A stretch of DNA of 44,456 bases from UBA4582 sp047630175 (GCA_047630175.1 JBLHVI010000025.1:1-44456), one strand, 5' to 3'; shown: positions 26,326 through 35,530, counted from the stretch's first letter. Numbers and translations: made by a program. The notes: generated by a model from the letters alone, not told the origin.

Positions 26326-26452
26326 GCGCACCAGATAAGCGCCGGCGCGGCCGTCGCACGACGCTATTGATTTGTTTTAGCGAGCGGTGAAACGCAAGCA
26401 GCCAGTATGATGATTGACAAGTCGAGTACCTGGGCGGCGTATGATTGGTGCC
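26326..26452 (+). promoter_or_regulatory. Possible NtrC half-sites upstream of urtA
   Basis: GCGCACCA (26326-26333) and TTGGTGCC (26445-26452) resemble half-sites of the NtrC consensus (GCACCA...TGGTGC). The first lies about 155-160 bp upstream of the predicted sigma-54 start. Neither is a full dyad, so this is a weak call that leans on the adjacent sigma-54 promoter. Confidence 0.3.
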
Positions 26453-26460
26453 CGCTCCTA

Positions 26461-26475
26461 TGGCATAAAGATTGC
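26461..26475 (+). promoter_or_regulatory. Sigma-54 (-24/-12) promoter for urtABCDE
   Basis: TGGCAT-AAAGA-TTGC matches the RpoN consensus TGGCAC-N5-TTGC at all but one base, with the GG and GC doublets 12 bp apart. The predicted start is about 26487, giving a leader of about 117 nt to urtA. Sigma-54 plus NtrC control of urea transport is common under nitrogen limitation. Confidence 0.8.
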
Positions 26476-26603
26476 CTTCTTTATGCTCCATCATGGTTCG
26501 TTGTTGGCTTATGCGTGCAGGTAACGGCCTTTGCCGCGGTGTGAAACTTTTGATGCCGATCTAAAAATTATCAACGCCACAATGTAGTAGCGGGAGTAAA
26601 TCT

Positions 26604-27887
26604 ATGCGGAACTTCTTCAGGCCAATCGCGGCAAGCGCTGCGTTGTTGGCCACATTAATGTTTGGCGGGCTTGTTGCGGCCCAGACCCTGCCACCCATAA
26701 AGGTTGGTGTACTGCATTCGTTGTCCGGGACGATGGCGATCAGTGAAACCACATTGAAAGATACGGTGCTGATGTTGATCGAGGCCCAGAATGAAAAAGG
26801 CGGTTTGCTCGGTCGCAAGCTTGAGGCCGTGGTTGTTGACCCGGCATCAAACTGGCCATTATTTGCGGAGAAAACGCGTGAATTGCTCGAGCAGGACAAG
26901 GTTGATGTCATCTTTGGTTGTTGGACTTCCGTGTCGCGTAAATCTGTACTGCCGGTTTTAGAGGAACTCAACGGGCTGTTGTTCTACCCGGTTCAATATG
27001 AAGGTGAGGAATCATCAAAAAACGTCTTCTACACAGGTGCAGCGCCAAATCAGCAGGCTATTCCGGCAGTTGACTACTTGATGCGGCAGGGTATCAAGCG
27101 CTGGGTGCTGGCAGGCACAGATTATGTTTATCCGCGCACCACCAACAAGATATTGGCTGCTTACCTGAAACAACAAGGTGTGAGTGATGAGGACGTGCTG
27201 ATTAACTACACGCCCTTCGGGCATGCCGACTGGCAATCCATTGTTGCCGAGATTAAACGTTTCGGATCCGAAGGTAAGAAAACGGCGGTGGTATCGACGG
27301 TGAACGGTGACGCAAATGTGCCGTTCTACAAGGAACTCGCGAATCAAGGGGTTCAGGCGAAGGATATTCCCGTGATCGCTTTCTCGGTTGGCGAAGAAGA
27401 GTTGTCTGGTATCGACACCGGTCCGTTGGTTGGACATCTGGCGGCTTGGAATTACTTCATGAGTGTCGAGTCAGAAGAAAACTATACCTTCATCGACGAA
27501 TGGCTTGAATTCGTTAGTGATGCGGACAGAGTGACGAATGACCCGATGGAAGCGCATTTCATTGGTTTCAACATGTGGGTCGAGGCGGTCAAAAAAGCCG
27601 GTACAACCGATGCATCGGCGGTACAGGACAGCATTATTGACGTCACAGTACCTAACCTTACCGGCGGCACGTCGACTATGCTGCCGAATCATCATATTAC
27701 CAAGCCAGTGTTGATTGGTGAGATTCAGGATGACGGTCAGTTTCAGATTGTCTTTAGCACCGAGTCGGTTGCAGGTGATGCTTGGTCAGATTATCTGGAA
27801 GGCTCAAGGAATCTGCGCGCTGACTGGCGTAAGCCGATTAGTTGCGGCAACCTAAATACAGAGACGGGCGCGTGTTCGGGGCAGTAA
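26604..27887 (+). CDS. urtA: Urea ABC transporter substrate-binding protein UrtA
   Basis: Periplasmic binding protein of 427 residues of the amide-urea branch of the branched-chain amino acid family. Signal peptide cleaved after VAA (about residue 26); mature part begins PPIKVGVLHSLSGTMAISE. Strong UrtA landmarks: FGCWTSVSRKSVLPV, LLFYPVQYEGEE, YTGAAPNQQA and GTDYVYPRTTNKI. Start supported by GGGAG seven bases upstream. First gene of urtABCDE behind a sigma-54 promoter. Short-chain amides (FmdD-like) remain an alternative ligand. Confidence 0.95.
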   Translation: MRNFFRPIAASAALLATLMFGGLVAAQTLPPIKVGVLHSLSGTMAISETTLKDTVLMLIEAQNEKGGLLGRKLEAVVVDPASNWPLFAEKTRELLEQDKVDVIFGCWTSVSRKSVLPVLEELNGLLFYPVQYEGEESSKNVFYTGAAPNQQAIPAVDYLMRQGIKRWVLAGTDYVYPRTTNKILAAYLKQQGVSDEDVLINYTPFGHADWQSIVAEIKRFGSEGKKTAVVSTVNGDANVPFYKELANQGVQAKDIPVIAFSVGEEELSGIDTGPLVGHLAAWNYFMSVESEENYTFIDEWLEFVSDADRVTNDPMEAHFIGFNMWVEAVKKAGTTDASAVQDSIIDVTVPNLTGGTSTMLPNHHITKPVLIGEIQDDGQFQIVFSTESVAGDAWSDYLEGSRNLRADWRKPISCGNLNTETGACSGQ

Positions 27888-27888
27888 T

Positions 27889-29523
27889 TTGAGGTTAACT
27901 ACAAGGTCAGATTTATGCATTATATGGGCGCTTGTCCTGTTGGCATTGACGCCGTCGATTGCTCAGGCCGTAGGTGATCCACGCAGGGTGGCGATCGATG
28001 CGCTTGCGCAAAGCAACAGTGCAGAAAAGCGCCAAATTGCTGAGCAGCTTGTCGCGTTAGACTTTGATATTGCTACCAGAGTGATTGAAACCCTTATCGC
28101 CGGCCAGCTTTATCGAAGACAGGCTGACGATGTCGTGGTTGTTGTGCGCCGAGAGGGCTCCGGTTACGCGCTGAGTGACCCGTTGACGCAGATGGGTCTG
28201 GGCTTGGCAACTCGCCGAGAGGTGCGTCGCATTGCGGTAGACGCGCCCTTGCGAGAGTCACTGCGAAGTTTGATGGCAGAAGCGCAGCTGCGCTCACCTG
28301 ACCCAGTTAGGCGTCTGACGGCCGTTGAAGAGGTCATGGCGGAGCCCAGTCGGGGCAACGTTGAGTTGGTGCGTCGATTGATAGTCGGTGAAAATGCAGA
28401 TGCGGTGCACGAGGCGATGGAGACTGTATTGGTGCTAGATGCGCTCAGCGGCACGCTGAGTAGTAGTTACAACAATATGTCTGCGATTAGCGCGGCGATC
28501 TGGCTGGCAGATCGGACAGATCCCGCGGTCAGAACACGCCTTGCGGCGGTTGCTGATCAGTCAACAGCTGCGCCTGAGCTGAGGCAAGCTGCGGGCCGGT
28601 CGCTGGTCAAAATTGAGCAGCGGCTGGCAAACTTCGAACGTATCCAAACGGTATTCTTCGGATTGAGTCTAGGCTCGGTGCTGGTGCTTTCAGCGATTGG
28701 CCTGGCTATCACGTTTGGCGTGATGGGCGTTATCAACATGGCGCATGGTGAGCTGATGATGCTTGGGGCCTACACGACTTATGTTGTGCAGCAGTTGATG
28801 CCGAATGACATCGGACTGGCGTTGGTGCTGGCCATTCCCGCAGCTTTTGTCGTCGCAGGAACTGCAGGCATTGTTATCGAACGAGGCATTATCCGTCATC
28901 TATACGGCAGGCCGCTTGAAACCTTACTGGCAACGTTTGGGGTTAGCCTAGTACTGCAGCAAACCGTTAGGAGTATCTTTGGCCCGCTAAATCAATCGGT
29001 CATCACGCCTGACTGGATGAGCGGATCCTTTGAAGTTGTTCAGGGTCTGGCGTTTACGTTTAACCGGCTCTATATTCTGATGTTTTGTTTGGCGTTGTTC
29101 ACCGCGTTACTGGCGCTGCTGAAGCACAGCCGCTTTGGTCTTGAGCTTCGTGCTGTTGCGCAGAACCGAGAGGTGGCACGCACCCTGGGTGTTGCGAGTG
29201 AACGGATTGACGCGCTGACGTTTGGGTTGGGTTCTGGGGTTGCGGGAATCGCCGGGGTCGCGCTATCACAGTTAACCAATGTTGGCCCAAATCTTGGCCA
29301 GGCCTATATTGTTGATTCATTTTTGGTTGTGGTGCTGGGCGGCGTCGGTAGTCTCTGGGGAACACTCGTTTCTGGGTTGGCAGTAGGTGTTGCCAATAAA
29401 ATATTGGAGCCAATGGCCGGTGCCGTGCTGGCAAAAGTCATTGTGCTGGTGGCGATCATTTTTATTATTCAGAAGCGACCCCGTGGGCTGTTCCCGCAAA
29501 AGGGTCGTGGTGCGAGCAGTTGA
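27889..29523 (+). CDS. urtB: Urea ABC transporter permease UrtB
   Basis: LivH-type permease of 544 residues with the N-terminal extracytoplasmic domain (about residues 28-230) typical of UrtB. A signal-like hydrophobic segment (LCIIWALVLLALTPSIAQA) precedes that domain, and about eight membrane segments follow. GVMGVINMAHGELMMLGAY and the EAA-like loop VAQNREVARTLGVASERID are clear. No ATG is available near the start; a TTG at 27889, one base after the urtA stop, with GGGG upstream, is the likely initiator. Confidence 0.92.
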   Translation: MRLTTRSDLCIIWALVLLALTPSIAQAVGDPRRVAIDALAQSNSAEKRQIAEQLVALDFDIATRVIETLIAGQLYRRQADDVVVVVRREGSGYALSDPLTQMGLGLATRREVRRIAVDAPLRESLRSLMAEAQLRSPDPVRRLTAVEEVMAEPSRGNVELVRRLIVGENADAVHEAMETVLVLDALSGTLSSSYNNMSAISAAIWLADRTDPAVRTRLAAVADQSTAAPELRQAAGRSLVKIEQRLANFERIQTVFFGLSLGSVLVLSAIGLAITFGVMGVINMAHGELMMLGAYTTYVVQQLMPNDIGLALVLAIPAAFVVAGTAGIVIERGIIRHLYGRPLETLLATFGVSLVLQQTVRSIFGPLNQSVITPDWMSGSFEVVQGLAFTFNRLYILMFCLALFTALLALLKHSRFGLELRAVAQNREVARTLGVASERIDALTFGLGSGVAGIAGVALSQLTNVGPNLGQAYIVDSFLVVVLGGVGSLWGTLVSGLAVGVANKILEPMAGAVLAKVIVLVAIIFIIQKRPRGLFPQKGRGASS

Positions 29524-29530
29524 CGTGTTA

Positions 29531-30661
29531 ATGCGCAGGCTCGTGGGCAATGATAAGGTCGGCGCAATTATCGTCGCGGTGCTGGTGGGTTCTGCTTTGC
29601 TGCTGCCGATGATGAACCTCGCGTTGCCGGCAGAATCGCCTTTGGCGGTCTCAACCTATTCCCTGTCGCTGCTCGGTAAATACCTGTGTCTGGCAATGTT
29701 GGCGCTGTCTCTTGATCTTGTCTGGGGTTATTGCGGTATTCTGAGTTTAGGCCACGGGGCGTTTTTTGCTCTGGGTGGCTACGCGATGGGTATGTACCTC
29801 ATGCGCCAGATTGGTGACCGAGGTGTCTATGGCAACCCCGAGATACCTGACTTTATGGTCTTTCTAAATTGGCAGGAGCTACCTTGGTACTGGCTAGGCT
29901 TTGACTCACTGACCTTTGCTTTGTTGATGGTGTTGTTAGTTCCGGGAATACTGGCGTTCGCGTTTGGTTATCTGGCATTTCGGTCGAGGGTGACCGGTGT
30001 ATACCTTTCGATAATCACTCAGGCCATGACTTACGCATTGATGTTAGCATTTTTTCGAAACGAGCTGGGTTTTGGCGGTAACAATGGTCTAACCGACTTC
30101 AAGGAGATCGCCGGTTTAAGTCTCCAGGCTGATATCACCAAATGTGCGTTGTATGCCACGACCGCTCTATGTTTGTCAGCTGCTTATCTGCTCTGCCGTT
30201 ACATTGTTAACTCGCGGCTCGGTCAACTGATCGCGGCGATCCGTGACACGGAGGATAGGGTTCGCTTCCTCGGCTATCGGGTTGAGTATTTCAAGCTTTG
30301 GATTTTTGTTGTTTCAGCGATGCTGGCGGGAATCGCTGGTGCGCTTTATGTGCCTCAAGTAGGCATTATCAATCCCAACGAGTTTGCGCCCCTTAATTCA
30401 ATCGAGGCTGCAATCTGGGTTGCCATTGGCGGCCGAGGTACATTGTACGGCGCTATCATTGGTGCCATTGCCGTCAATCTCGCGAAGTCGGTGTTGACGG
30501 CATGGGTGCCTGAAATTTGGCTGTTCTTTCTCGGTGGTTTGTTTATCGTCGCCACGTTATTTCTACCAAAAGGTATTGTTGGTTTGTTTAAGCACCCTAG
30601 AAATAAACCTACAAAGACACTAGGCATGCCTCCGGTCGAGACCCCTGAGGAGATGCGTTAA
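29531..30661 (+). CDS. urtC: Urea ABC transporter permease UrtC
   Basis: LivM-type permease, 376 residues with about ten membrane segments. Landmarks: LDLVWGYCGILSLGHGAFFALGG-like core (split across residues 55-80), FRSRVTGVYLSIITQAMTY, and the EAA-like loop AIRDTEDRVRFLGYRVE. The frame extends upstream into urtB to 29387, but that part is a frame-shifted copy of urtB sequence. The ATG at 29531, eight bases after the urtB stop, is preferred, with GTG at 29525 as alternative. Its stop overlaps the urtD start (TAATG). Confidence 0.92.
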   Translation: MRRLVGNDKVGAIIVAVLVGSALLLPMMNLALPAESPLAVSTYSLSLLGKYLCLAMLALSLDLVWGYCGILSLGHGAFFALGGYAMGMYLMRQIGDRGVYGNPEIPDFMVFLNWQELPWYWLGFDSLTFALLMVLLVPGILAFAFGYLAFRSRVTGVYLSIITQAMTYALMLAFFRNELGFGGNNGLTDFKEIAGLSLQADITKCALYATTALCLSAAYLLCRYIVNSRLGQLIAAIRDTEDRVRFLGYRVEYFKLWIFVVSAMLAGIAGALYVPQVGIINPNEFAPLNSIEAAIWVAIGGRGTLYGAIIGAIAVNLAKSVLTAWVPEIWLFFLGGLFIVATLFLPKGIVGLFKHPRNKPTKTLGMPPVETPEEMR

Positions 30662-31425
30662 TGACGGTGCTGCAACCTGATACCCGTCACGGCGTCATAC
30701 TCTATCTTGAGAATATCTCAGTGAGCTTCGATGGGTACCGTGCGCTGAACCAGCTCAACTTGACGCTCAATGAAGGAGAGTTACGTTGTTTGATTGGTCC
30801 TAACGGCGCGGGTAAAACAACCATGATGGACATCATTACCGGCAAGACTCGCCCGGACCAGGGCACGGCCTATTTTGGTCAGCGTATCGATCTGCTGCAG
30901 TGTAGTGAGCCAGACATTGCGCAGTTGGGTATTGGTCGAAAGTTTCAGAAGCCGACTGTTTTCGAGTTTCACAGTGTGCGGCAAAATCTGCAGCTGGCAT
31001 TACGATCGGATCGTGGTGTTTGGCAAAATGTATGGGGACGCATGACTGCGGCACAGCACACACGGGTGGACGAGTTGCTCGAACTCATCGGTCTGCAAAA
31101 TGAGCATCAGCGCGACGCGGGACTCATTAGCCACGGTCAGAAGCAATGGCTTGAATTGGGTATGTTGCTTGCGCAGGAGCCAAAGCTGTTGTTAGTTGAT
31201 GAGCCGGTTGCCGGCATGACGCAGCAAGAAACGGAGAAAACAGCAATATTACTCAACGAATTAGCGGGTCAGCATACAATCTTGCTGGTTGAACACGATA
31301 TGGAATTTGTGCGTTCTATCGCCAAGCAGGTTACGGTACTCCATGAGGGCAGAGTGCTGGCAGAAGGCAGCATGGAAGAGGTGCAGGCTAATCCGGACGT
31401 TTTGCGGGTGTATCTTGGTGAATAA
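30661..31425 (+). CDS. urtD: Urea ABC transporter ATP-binding protein UrtD
   Basis: LivG-type ABC ATPase, 254 residues. Walker A GPNGAGKTT (about 48-56), signature-equivalent ISHGQKQWLELG, in which SHGQ replaces the usual SGGQ as is normal in UrtD, and Walker B LLLVDEPVAGMT. Ribosome site GAGGAG eight bases before the ATG, which overlaps the urtC stop. The 3' end overlaps urtE by 8 bp. Confidence 0.94.
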   Translation: MTVLQPDTRHGVILYLENISVSFDGYRALNQLNLTLNEGELRCLIGPNGAGKTTMMDIITGKTRPDQGTAYFGQRIDLLQCSEPDIAQLGIGRKFQKPTVFEFHSVRQNLQLALRSDRGVWQNVWGRMTAAQHTRVDELLELIGLQNEHQRDAGLISHGQKQWLELGMLLAQEPKLLLVDEPVAGMTQQETEKTAILLNELAGQHTILLVEHDMEFVRSIAKQVTVLHEGRVLAEGSMEEVQANPDVLRVYLGE

Positions 31426-32143
31426 TGCACTAACACGCGATGGTCCACTCCTTGCTGTGGTCAAACTCAATCAAGCCTACGCCGGTAGTCATATACTTAA
31501 GGATGTCGATATTGTTATCGAGCGAGGATCTGTAACCGCGCTGATGGGGCGCAACGGTGTCGGTAAGACCACGTTCCTAAAAACGCTGCTTGGTTTGTTG
31601 CCGAGTCTGAGTGGTACGGTATGCTACCGGGGCATGGATATAACGCAGTGGTCAACCCAGGCTCGGGCTCGTGGTGGTATTGGCTACGTGCCACAGGGCC
31701 GTATGATTTTCCCGACCTTGACGGTCGAAGAGAACTTGCGAGTGGCCGTGGCTGCACGCGGCGATAAGCGCTCAACCATTCCAGTTCTGGTGTTCGAGTT
31801 GTTCCCGGTGCTGTCGACTATGTTGCAACGTCGCGGCGGTGATCTCTCTGGGGGGCAGCAACAACAGTTGGCCATCGCGCGTGCCCTAACGACCGACCCA
31901 GACCTGTTGATACTTGACGAGCCTTGTGAGGGTATTCAGCCTTCAATTGTCCAAGAAATTGGTGAGGCGATCAAAACCCTGCAGCGTGAGCTCGGTATGA
32001 CTGTAGTGATAGTCGAGCAGCGCCTGCGTTTCGTCCGCAGCGTCGCCTCTAATTTTTATATCATGGAGCGAGGGCAGATTCGTGCTAACGGGTCATTAGA
32101 TAGTTTGAGTGATGAGCTGATCGGAAAATATCTAACGGTTTAA
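31418..32143 (+). CDS. urtE: Urea ABC transporter ATP-binding protein UrtE
   Basis: LivF-type ABC ATPase, about 241 residues from a GTG at 31418 that overlaps urtD by 8 bp. Walker A GRNGVGKTT, signature LSGGQQQQLAIARAL, Walker B LLILDEPCEGIQPS. The frame continues upstream to 31289 inside urtD, but that part is out-of-frame urtD sequence. Homologues begin near LNQAYAGSHIL, which agrees with this start. Last gene of the operon; only a weak 5-bp hairpin follows it. Confidence 0.92.
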   Translation: MNNALTRDGPLLAVVKLNQAYAGSHILKDVDIVIERGSVTALMGRNGVGKTTFLKTLLGLLPSLSGTVCYRGMDITQWSTQARARGGIGYVPQGRMIFPTLTVEENLRVAVAARGDKRSTIPVLVFELFPVLSTMLQRRGGDLSGGQQQQLAIARALTTDPDLLILDEPCEGIQPSIVQEIGEAIKTLQRELGMTVVIVEQRLRFVRSVASNFYIMERGQIRANGSLDSLSDELIGKYLTV

Positions 32144-32185
32144 CAGAATTTTTACTGTTTTGTGTAAGGGTCTCGCAAAGATTTT

Positions 32186-32332
32186 TGCACTTTATTGGTT
32201 AGTTTTTACACATTAAAAGTTTTCGTCTCCGTTTTAGTGCACTGCCTTGGGACTGTAATAGTCGAGTTAACACGCACCAGTTTGTCGCAGTATTGAAAAT
32301 CCCCACATTTTTTAGGGGCTAGCAGTGCACCA
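32186..32332 (+). promoter_or_regulatory. Possible NtrC-like sites upstream of the receptor promoter
   Basis: TGCACTTTATTGGT (32186-32199) resembles an NtrC site (TGCAC, spacer, TGGT), and AGTGCACCA (32324-32332) resembles a half-site. Relative to the predicted sigma-54 start at 32387 they lie near -195 and -60. Suggestive only. Confidence 0.3.
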
Positions 32333-32360
32333 AAAAAAACGAGCACTCTATGCTTCTGTT

Positions 32361-32375
32361 TGGCACGCTACTTGC
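32361..32375 (+). promoter_or_regulatory. Sigma-54 (-24/-12) promoter for the TonB-dependent receptor
   Basis: TGGCACGCTACTTGC is an exact match to the RpoN core TGGCAC-N5-TTGC, including the G after CAC favoured in the extended consensus. Predicted start is an A at about 32387, 36 nt before the GTG start codon. Spacing is identical to the promoter before urtA. Confidence 0.88.
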
Positions 32376-32422
32376 GAACACCTCCGACGAGAATCAATCG
32401 AATACATTGTCTGGAGAAAGCT

Positions 32423-35400
32423 GTGATAAAAACCGTTAGAAGAAAAAGTCTCGCTCACGCCATTATGTTGGTGACCGCTGCGGGTTTAGCTGCACCGAGT
32501 TTCTCGTTAGCTGCAGATGAAGTTGCCATTGAAGAGGTTGTCGTCACCGGCTCGCGTATCGCAAGAGATAGCGCCACAGCCGCAGCAAGCCCAGTGTCAG
32601 TGATCGGTGGCAACACCATCCGGACAGCAGGGCAATCAGACCTTGGTATGTTGTTGCGTGACTCACCGGCCCTCAATAATTCACTACCAGCAAATATGTC
32701 GGCAATTAACGACGCCGGAACTACTGACACTGACGTCGGCCTAGGACTTCTTGATCTTCGCGGCCTTGGTGCTAATCGAACGTTAGTTCTGGTTAACGGC
32801 CGCCGACATGTGGCTGGTGGTCAGGGCTCAGCTGCGGTTGATGTGAATTCAATTCCGGCGGTTATGATAAAGCAGGTCGAGACGCTTACCGGTGGTGCTT
32901 CGTCCGTCTACGGTGCTGACGCCGTGTCGGGTGTTGTTAACTTCATAACGCGAAAAGGCGGAGACTTTGACGGCATTGAACTCAAAGCGCAAACCGGGAT
33001 GTCTAGTCGATGGGATACTGAAGAGCACTACATTTCTGCAGCCGGTGGATTCGAGTTTGCTGAAGGTCGCGGTGAAGTCGTCATTGCGGTTGAAGGCTTA
33101 ACCAATGACCACGTGTTTGAGCGAGACAGAAGCTTTGCAGGGCCATTCCAAGGCAATGACATCACAAACACACCAGCCATTGCCGCGGCCGCCGGAATCA
33201 ATCCGCTTGCTTCACGTGCTTACGTGCGGCCCTCTGGCAACCCAATTTCAAGCCCCCTCGGTGTGTTTAACATCGCAGCTCAGGACGCCTTTGGCGATTC
33301 AGTACTAGCAGCCACTAACGGTGTCAGGGCCGGTCTCGGTATACCGCTGATCCCAGGCACGAACATCCCCGTGGCACAGGTCATCGATTCTCCATTTAAC
33401 GGTACCCCTCGAGCCTTTAATCCAGGCTTGCCTGCTAACGTAAGTCAGAGCTTCGGCGTTGGTGACGGCCTCGGTTCTACCAATCAAACAATATTGCCTG
33501 AGCAGGATCGCTGGTCTATCAACCTCAACGGTAGTTTCGAGATCAACGATAGTGCGACTTTGTTCGTTGAAACCAAGTACGCATTTTCGAATAACGTGCA
33601 GGTTCAAGGTGTTGATTTCAACGACGCCATTCCGATAGCGTACAATAACCCTTACATTCCACCCGCTCTGCAGGCGCAGATAACTGAGCTGCAAGGCTCG
33701 GGTATTATTCCTGCAAATCCAAACGATGGAAGTTTCTACGGTTTTGGTTCAAGCCGAGATAGTGATGATTTATTAGTACTGCCGGAGGATAATGTTGATC
33801 GTGAGACATTCCGAATTGTTGTCGGCGTAGAAGGTGAATTCGATATAGCCGACGGCATTCAGTACGAGCTTTCTTATAATTACGGCAAGACGACAGTCGA
33901 GAACACCAACGTCAATATCCGCCTCGAAGACCGTTTTTATGCAGCACTGGACTCGGTCACTGACCCAGTATCTGGCGATATCGTATGTCGATCTAACTTA
34001 GACACAACGGCGCTGCCGCCGATCGGATTTGCTTTTCCTATTCCGGAATTCACCACGGGCGAAAGATTTAACCAGTTTGTAAGCTTCACCCCAGGCGCTA
34101 ACAGTGGTTGTGCGCCGTTCAACCCTTTTGGTGCAAATTCGACGACACAAGCAAACGCAGATTTCGTATATGTTGATACGCTCGATAAATCAGTGCTGGA
34201 ACAGAACGTTATTTTCGCATCGCTTTCCGGCACAACTGCGAGTCTGTTCGAACTGCCGGCTGGACCAATCGGCTGGGCGGCGGGCCTAGAGTACCGAGAG
34301 GAAGATAGTAACTTCTCCGTATCGGACTTCGAGCTTTCCCAGAATACGTGGGATGGATCTAACGGCAATGCGCTGACAGGATTGGGAGGCAATTTCGATG
34401 TCTTTGAATATTTTATTGAAGCCGAGGCGCCACTTATTTCTGATAAGCCGGGTATCGAATTGCTTGAAGTGACTGGTGCGATACGTTTTGCGGACTACAG
34501 CACGGTAGGCACTAATGAGGCTTGGTCTGCCGGCCTGCGTTACTCCCCCGGTTTTGGACTGACTATTCGTGGCACCGTCGGTGAAGCGGTTCGGGCACCC
34601 AACATCGCGGAATTATTTTCACCACAGCAACCTATCTTTTTTGCTTTCGCGGATGATCCCTGCACAATTGATAACATCAACTTGGGCACGCCAAACCGTG
34701 CGGCAAACTGTGCTCAACTGGTTCCTGATGGTTATGACGTGAATGATTTTATTACGGCGGGTATCCCGGGAGTCACTGGCGGTAATCCTGGCCTTAGCCA
34801 AGAAGAAGCTACTACTACTACGGTAGGTATTGTGTATGAACCGGAGTTTATTCAGGGCTTTCGCCTCATCGTTGACTATTACAGTATAGAAATTGACGGC
34901 GCCATTGACGCACTTTCTGCTGAGCGAGTTGCCGAGGCTTGTGTTGATCTTGGATCGACCGCTAACCAGTTTTGTCCTCTCATCACGCGAGCGCCAGAAG
35001 GCTTCATCACCTTCCATCAATCTGGTCAGGTGAACTTGGGTGCCTTCGAAGTATCGGGTGTTGATTTCGGACTTGAGCACGGCTTCTCAGTCGGTGATAT
35101 GGGATCAGTCAGGCTCGGTCTTTCGGGCACTCATCTTCTCGACTTCGATGAATTCCAAGACCCTATCGATTCATCAGTTGTCGTATCGCGTAAAGGCGAG
35201 TTTGGTTCACCAGAGTTGATCTTAAACGCTAACGCTTCTTGGAACATAAATGACTTGACGTTGGGGTGGACCGGACGTTTTGAGGAAAGCCAGCTGCTGA
35301 ACTCGATTACCAATCAACAAGTTGCTGGTAATCCGCTGTTTGTTGATCCTTCACAAACGGGTGATTCATGGGTTCATAACTTCAACTTCTCTTATGACAT

Positions 35401-35530
35401 CAACGAGAGCATCAACATCAACGGCGGAGTTAATAATGCCTTCGATCAGCTGCCGTATTTGGGTAGCCTGTCTCGCCCCGCTGGACCGCGCGGCAGATTT
35501 GGTTTCCTCGCTGTTAACTATCGAATCTGA
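32423..35530 (+). CDS. TonB-dependent receptor, sigma-54-controlled, next to urtABCDE
   Basis: Outer-membrane receptor of about 1035 residues. Signal peptide (to SLAADE, about residue 30), TonB box EEVVVTGSRI, plug with LLDLRGLGANRTLVLVNGRR and SSVYGADAVSGVVNFITRK, and a long barrel ending FGFLAVNYRI. It belongs to the large proteobacterial group of receptors with a VVVTGSRI box, whose ligands are mostly unknown. Start is a GTG with GGAG eight bases upstream; the frame opens earlier but crosses the promoter. It follows urtE and carries its own sigma-54 promoter, so a nitrogen-containing ligand is inferred. Terminator downstream. Confidence 0.92.
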   Translation: MIKTVRRKSLAHAIMLVTAAGLAAPSFSLAADEVAIEEVVVTGSRIARDSATAAASPVSVIGGNTIRTAGQSDLGMLLRDSPALNNSLPANMSAINDAGTTDTDVGLGLLDLRGLGANRTLVLVNGRRHVAGGQGSAAVDVNSIPAVMIKQVETLTGGASSVYGADAVSGVVNFITRKGGDFDGIELKAQTGMSSRWDTEEHYISAAGGFEFAEGRGEVVIAVEGLTNDHVFERDRSFAGPFQGNDITNTPAIAAAAGINPLASRAYVRPSGNPISSPLGVFNIAAQDAFGDSVLAATNGVRAGLGIPLIPGTNIPVAQVIDSPFNGTPRAFNPGLPANVSQSFGVGDGLGSTNQTILPEQDRWSINLNGSFEINDSATLFVETKYAFSNNVQVQGVDFNDAIPIAYNNPYIPPALQAQITELQGSGIIPANPNDGSFYGFGSSRDSDDLLVLPEDNVDRETFRIVVGVEGEFDIADGIQYELSYNYGKTTVENTNVNIRLEDRFYAALDSVTDPVSGDIVCRSNLDTTALPPIGFAFPIPEFTTGERFNQFVSFTPGANSGCAPFNPFGANSTTQANADFVYVDTLDKSVLEQNVIFASLSGTTASLFELPAGPIGWAAGLEYREEDSNFSVSDFELSQNTWDGSNGNALTGLGGNFDVFEYFIEAEAPLISDKPGIELLEVTGAIRFADYSTVGTNEAWSAGLRYSPGFGLTIRGTVGEAVRAPNIAELFSPQQPIFFAFADDPCTIDNINLGTPNRAANCAQLVPDGYDVNDFITAGIPGVTGGNPGLSQEEATTTTVGIVYEPEFIQGFRLIVDYYSIEIDGAIDALSAERVAEACVDLGSTANQFCPLITRAPEGFITFHQSGQVNLGAFEVSGVDFGLEHGFSVGDMGSVRLGLSGTHLLDFDEFQDPIDSSVVVSRKGEFGSPELILNANASWNINDLTLGWTGRFEESQLLNSITNQQVAGNPLFVDPSQTGDSWVHNFNFSYDINESININGGVNNAFDQLPYLGSLSRPAGPRGRFGFLAVNYRI

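Noticed and set aside
26235..26603. Guanidine (ykkC) riboswitch before the urea-type transporter
   Set aside because: No ykkC core motifs could be recognised; the sigma-54 site explains the region better.
29387..29530. N-terminal extension of UrtC into urtB
   Set aside because: The residues are out-of-frame urtB sequence rich in Trp/Cys/Arg and do not match the family N-terminus.
32142..32163. Hairpin AACAG...CTGTT after urtE as a terminator
   Set aside because: Only five A/T-rich pairs with a short T-run; too weak to call.
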